From positions 580,299-644,298 of the forward strand of contig NZ_JH947125.1 in assembly GCF_000302595.1 (NCBI RefSeq): DNA of 64,000 nt, read 5' to 3'. This document shows positions 62,310 to 64,000 of the stretch, piece after piece. Within the stretch, counting starts at the first letter, position 1; every line of letters starts with the position of its first letter. Position numbers and translations under genes: made by a program. A model generated the notes under the pieces. The model did no database searches. It had not been told where the DNA came from and saw only the letters and a program-made list of their open reading frames with translations. Origin of the DNA: Pedobacter arcticus A12. Its GTDB lineage: Bacteria > Bacteroidota > Bacteroidia > Sphingobacteriales > Sphingobacteriaceae.

Positions 62310-64000
62310 ATGATTGATAAGGTGCTAGTAGTTGAAAGTTTGAGCATTAGCTTTAAGACCGAGAGCGGACTGGTTAAGGTTGTTGATGGGATAAATTTCC
62401 AGTTAAAAAAAGGAGAAATTATTGGTTTGGTTGGCGAGTCGGGCTCTGGGAAATCGGTAAGTTCTTTGGCATTGATGCGTTTGTTACCGCCAAATGCGAT
62501 AGTAGCCGGCGAGGTTTTATTTAACGATATTAATTTATTGGCATTGCCAGAAAATGAAATGCAGGCTTTCAGAGGAAACCGCATTGGAATGATTTTTCAG
62601 GAACCGATGACTTCCTTAAACCCAGTGATTAAATGCGGAAAGCAAATTACCGAGAGCATTATTCTACACCAAAAAGTTGATGAAAACACTGCCAAAGAGC
62701 GCACCATCCAACTTTTTGAAGAAGTAAAACTGCCAGAACCTGCTTATACATTCAACAAATTTCCGCATGAACTTTCTGGCGGACAAAAGCAACGCGTAAT
62801 GATTGCGATGGCTTTAGCTTGCAATCCCGACGTGTTAATTGCCGATGAACCAACAACTGCTTTAGACGTAACAGTACAGAAAAGTATTTTGGAATTGTTG
62901 CTGAAGCTGAAAGCAGAGCGTAATATGAGTTTGATTTTTATTTCGCATGATTTAGCAGTAATTGGTGAGATAGCTGATCAAATTTTGGTGATGCGCAACG
63001 GTAAAATTGTAGAACAGGGAAATATTGCCCAAGTATTTTTAAATCCACAGCATCCCTACACTAAAGGTTTATTGGCTTGTCGCCCAGCGCCTAATTTGCA
63101 GTTGAGTAGGTTGCCGACTATTAGCGATTTTGTTTCAGCAGGTTTAACGGTTGCCGAACTTAACGATAAGTACCAGTTGAAGCCCGAAACTATTGCCATT
63201 AAAAGGGCACAGCTTTACAAACAGCAACCTTTATTAAAGGTGGAAGAATTGAATACGTGGTTCTTAAAAAAAGGAAGTTTATTTTCTGCAAAAAAAGAAT
63301 ACACCAAAGCCGTGAACGGTGTTAGTTTTGAGGTTTATCCCGGAGAAACATTTGGTTTAGTTGGCGAATCTGGCTGTGGCAAAACAACCTTAAGCAGAAC
63401 CATATTAAAACTGATAGAACCCACATCGGGAAAAATTGTATTTGATAACGAGGATATTTCTGTATTGGATGCAAAGCAGATGCGCCCTCTGAGGAAAGAT
63501 ATCCAGATTATTTTCCAGGATCCTTATTCCTCGTTAAACCCGGTTAAAACCATCGGTTATGCTTTAATGGAGCCATTAATTGTCCATAACGTTTTAAAAT
63601 CGAGCAAAGAGCGTAAAGCTTATATTTTAGAATTATTAGAAAAAGTTGGCTTAACCGCAGTGCACTATAACCGTTATCCGCATGAGTTGTCTGGCGGGCA
63701 AAGACAGCGGATTGTAATTGCCAGAGCTTTAGCTTTAAAACCAAAATTGATTATCTGTGATGAAGCAGTTTCGGCATTAGATGTTTCGGTACAGGCGCAA
63801 GTTTTGAATTTACTGAAAGATCTACAGGCGGAATTTAACCTTACTTATATTTTTATTTCGCATGATATGGCGGTGGTAAAGCATATTGCCGATAGAATGA
63901 TGGTGATGAACCAAGGTGAAATTGAAGAAATCGGCTATCCCGAAGAGCTATACAACCATCCAAAAAAAGCATATACACAAGCTTTGATCAATGCAATTCC
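62310..64000 (+). CDS. Tandem-domain peptide-type ABC ATPase (runs off right edge)
   Basis: Open from ATG 62310 to the window end, at least 563 residues. The first ATPase domain has Walker A GESGSGKS, signature LSGGQKQR, and a C-terminal oligopeptide-type tail (NPQHPYTKGLLACRP). A second domain begins near residue 305 with GESGCGKTT and LSGGQRQR. This is the fused DppD-DppF / GsiA / YejF layout that powers di- or oligopeptide transport. An upstream ATG at 62299 meets a stop at once. No permease or binding protein is in the window. Confidence 0.92.
   Translation, partial: MIDKVLVVESLSISFKTESGLVKVVDGINFQLKKGEIIGLVGESGSGKSVSSLALMRLLPPNAIVAGEVLFNDINLLALPENEMQAFRGNRIGMIFQEPMTSLNPVIKCGKQITESIILHQKVDENTAKERTIQLFEEVKLPEPAYTFNKFPHELSGGQKQRVMIAMALACNPDVLIADEPTTALDVTVQKSILELLLKLKAERNMSLIFISHDLAVIGEIADQILVMRNGKIVEQGNIAQVFLNPQHPYTKGLLACRPAPNLQLSRLPTISDFVSAGLTVAELNDKYQLKPETIAIKRAQLYKQQPLLKVEELNTWFLKKGSLFSAKKEYTKAVNGVSFEVYPGETFGLVGESGCGKTTLSRTILKLIEPTSGKIVFDNEDISVLDAKQMRPLRKDIQIIFQDPYSSLNPVKTIGYALMEPLIVHNVLKSSKERKAYILELLEKVGLTAVHYNRYPHELSGGQRQRIVIARALALKPKLIICDEAVSALDVSVQAQVLNLLKDLQAEFNLTYIFISHDMAVVKHIADRMMVMNQGEIEEIGYPEELYNHPKKAYTQALINAI

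Noticed and set aside
1-64000. tRNA, CRISPR array, insertion sequence or prophage
   Set aside because: I looked for tRNA-like T-loops in the spacers, regularly spaced repeats, and transposase or integrase motifs, and saw none.

Overview
The window looks like an ordinary chromosomal stretch from an AT-rich Bacteroidota, most like the Sphingobacteriaceae (Pedobacter and relatives). The basis is promoters of the TTTG / TAnnTTTG type, type IX secretion (PorZ and two C-terminal sorting domains), the gliding lipoprotein GldH, an S16 protein with a long acidic tail, and the porZ-recO, ileS-dksA-like-lspA and holB-ricT-gldH neighbourhoods. Many family assignments rest on motifs read by eye; no database search was run. 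No tRNA, rRNA, CRISPR, insertion sequence or prophage was seen.

Layout. 1-2.4 kb: start of an exported protein running off the left edge, an S1/P1-nuclease-like protein, rpsT with a textbook promoter and terminator, and radC. 2.6-7.6 kb: a VWA / MoxR-like AAA+ pair, a membrane metallophosphoesterase and a UbiA-like protein. 7.7-13 kb: an exported protein and the ileS / DksA-like / lspA operon. 13.4-16.7 kb: a small membrane protein, porZ and recO. 16.8-20.1 kb: an MsbA-type ABC exporter and an M24 peptidase. 20.2-26.8 kb: an OmpA porin, a 47-residue membrane protein, ridA, an EamA transporter, recG and an M28 peptidase. 26.8-31.8 kb (minus strand): MepB, an ABC1 kinase with a TetR regulator, then a four-gene pterin operon. 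31.9-40.2 kb: rmuC, murF, a GNAT-nitrilase fusion, a T9SS cargo protein, def, an exported protein, and a NifU-like / Mrp pair. 40.3-46.5 kb: an AsmA-like/GT51 fusion and a convergent GH15 / trehalose synthesis pair. 46.8-51.8 kb: nitroreductase, rpsP, an exported protein, and the holB-ricT-gldH operon. 51.9-59.6 kb: a two-component system followed by an RND heavy-metal efflux operon. 59.7-64 kb: bioF-bioD, an exonuclease, and a tandem ABC ATPase running off the right edge.

Main points of interest. (1) Four TTTAA boxes at exact 11-bp spacing lie directly before the efflux operon, and two more lie before the response-regulator gene. Both sets are followed by a -7 box ending four bases from the ATG, which suggests a matched regulon. 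(2) Five genes have a -7 box 3-4 bases from the start codon, so their mRNAs may be leaderless. (3) FolE, an animal-type PTPS and an SDR lacking its catalytic Tyr form an operon resembling tetrahydrobiopterin synthesis. (4) Two copies of an intergenic repeat keep the same flanks but have different, self-complementary stems. (5) A hairpin encloses both the ribosome site and the TTG start of the first gene.
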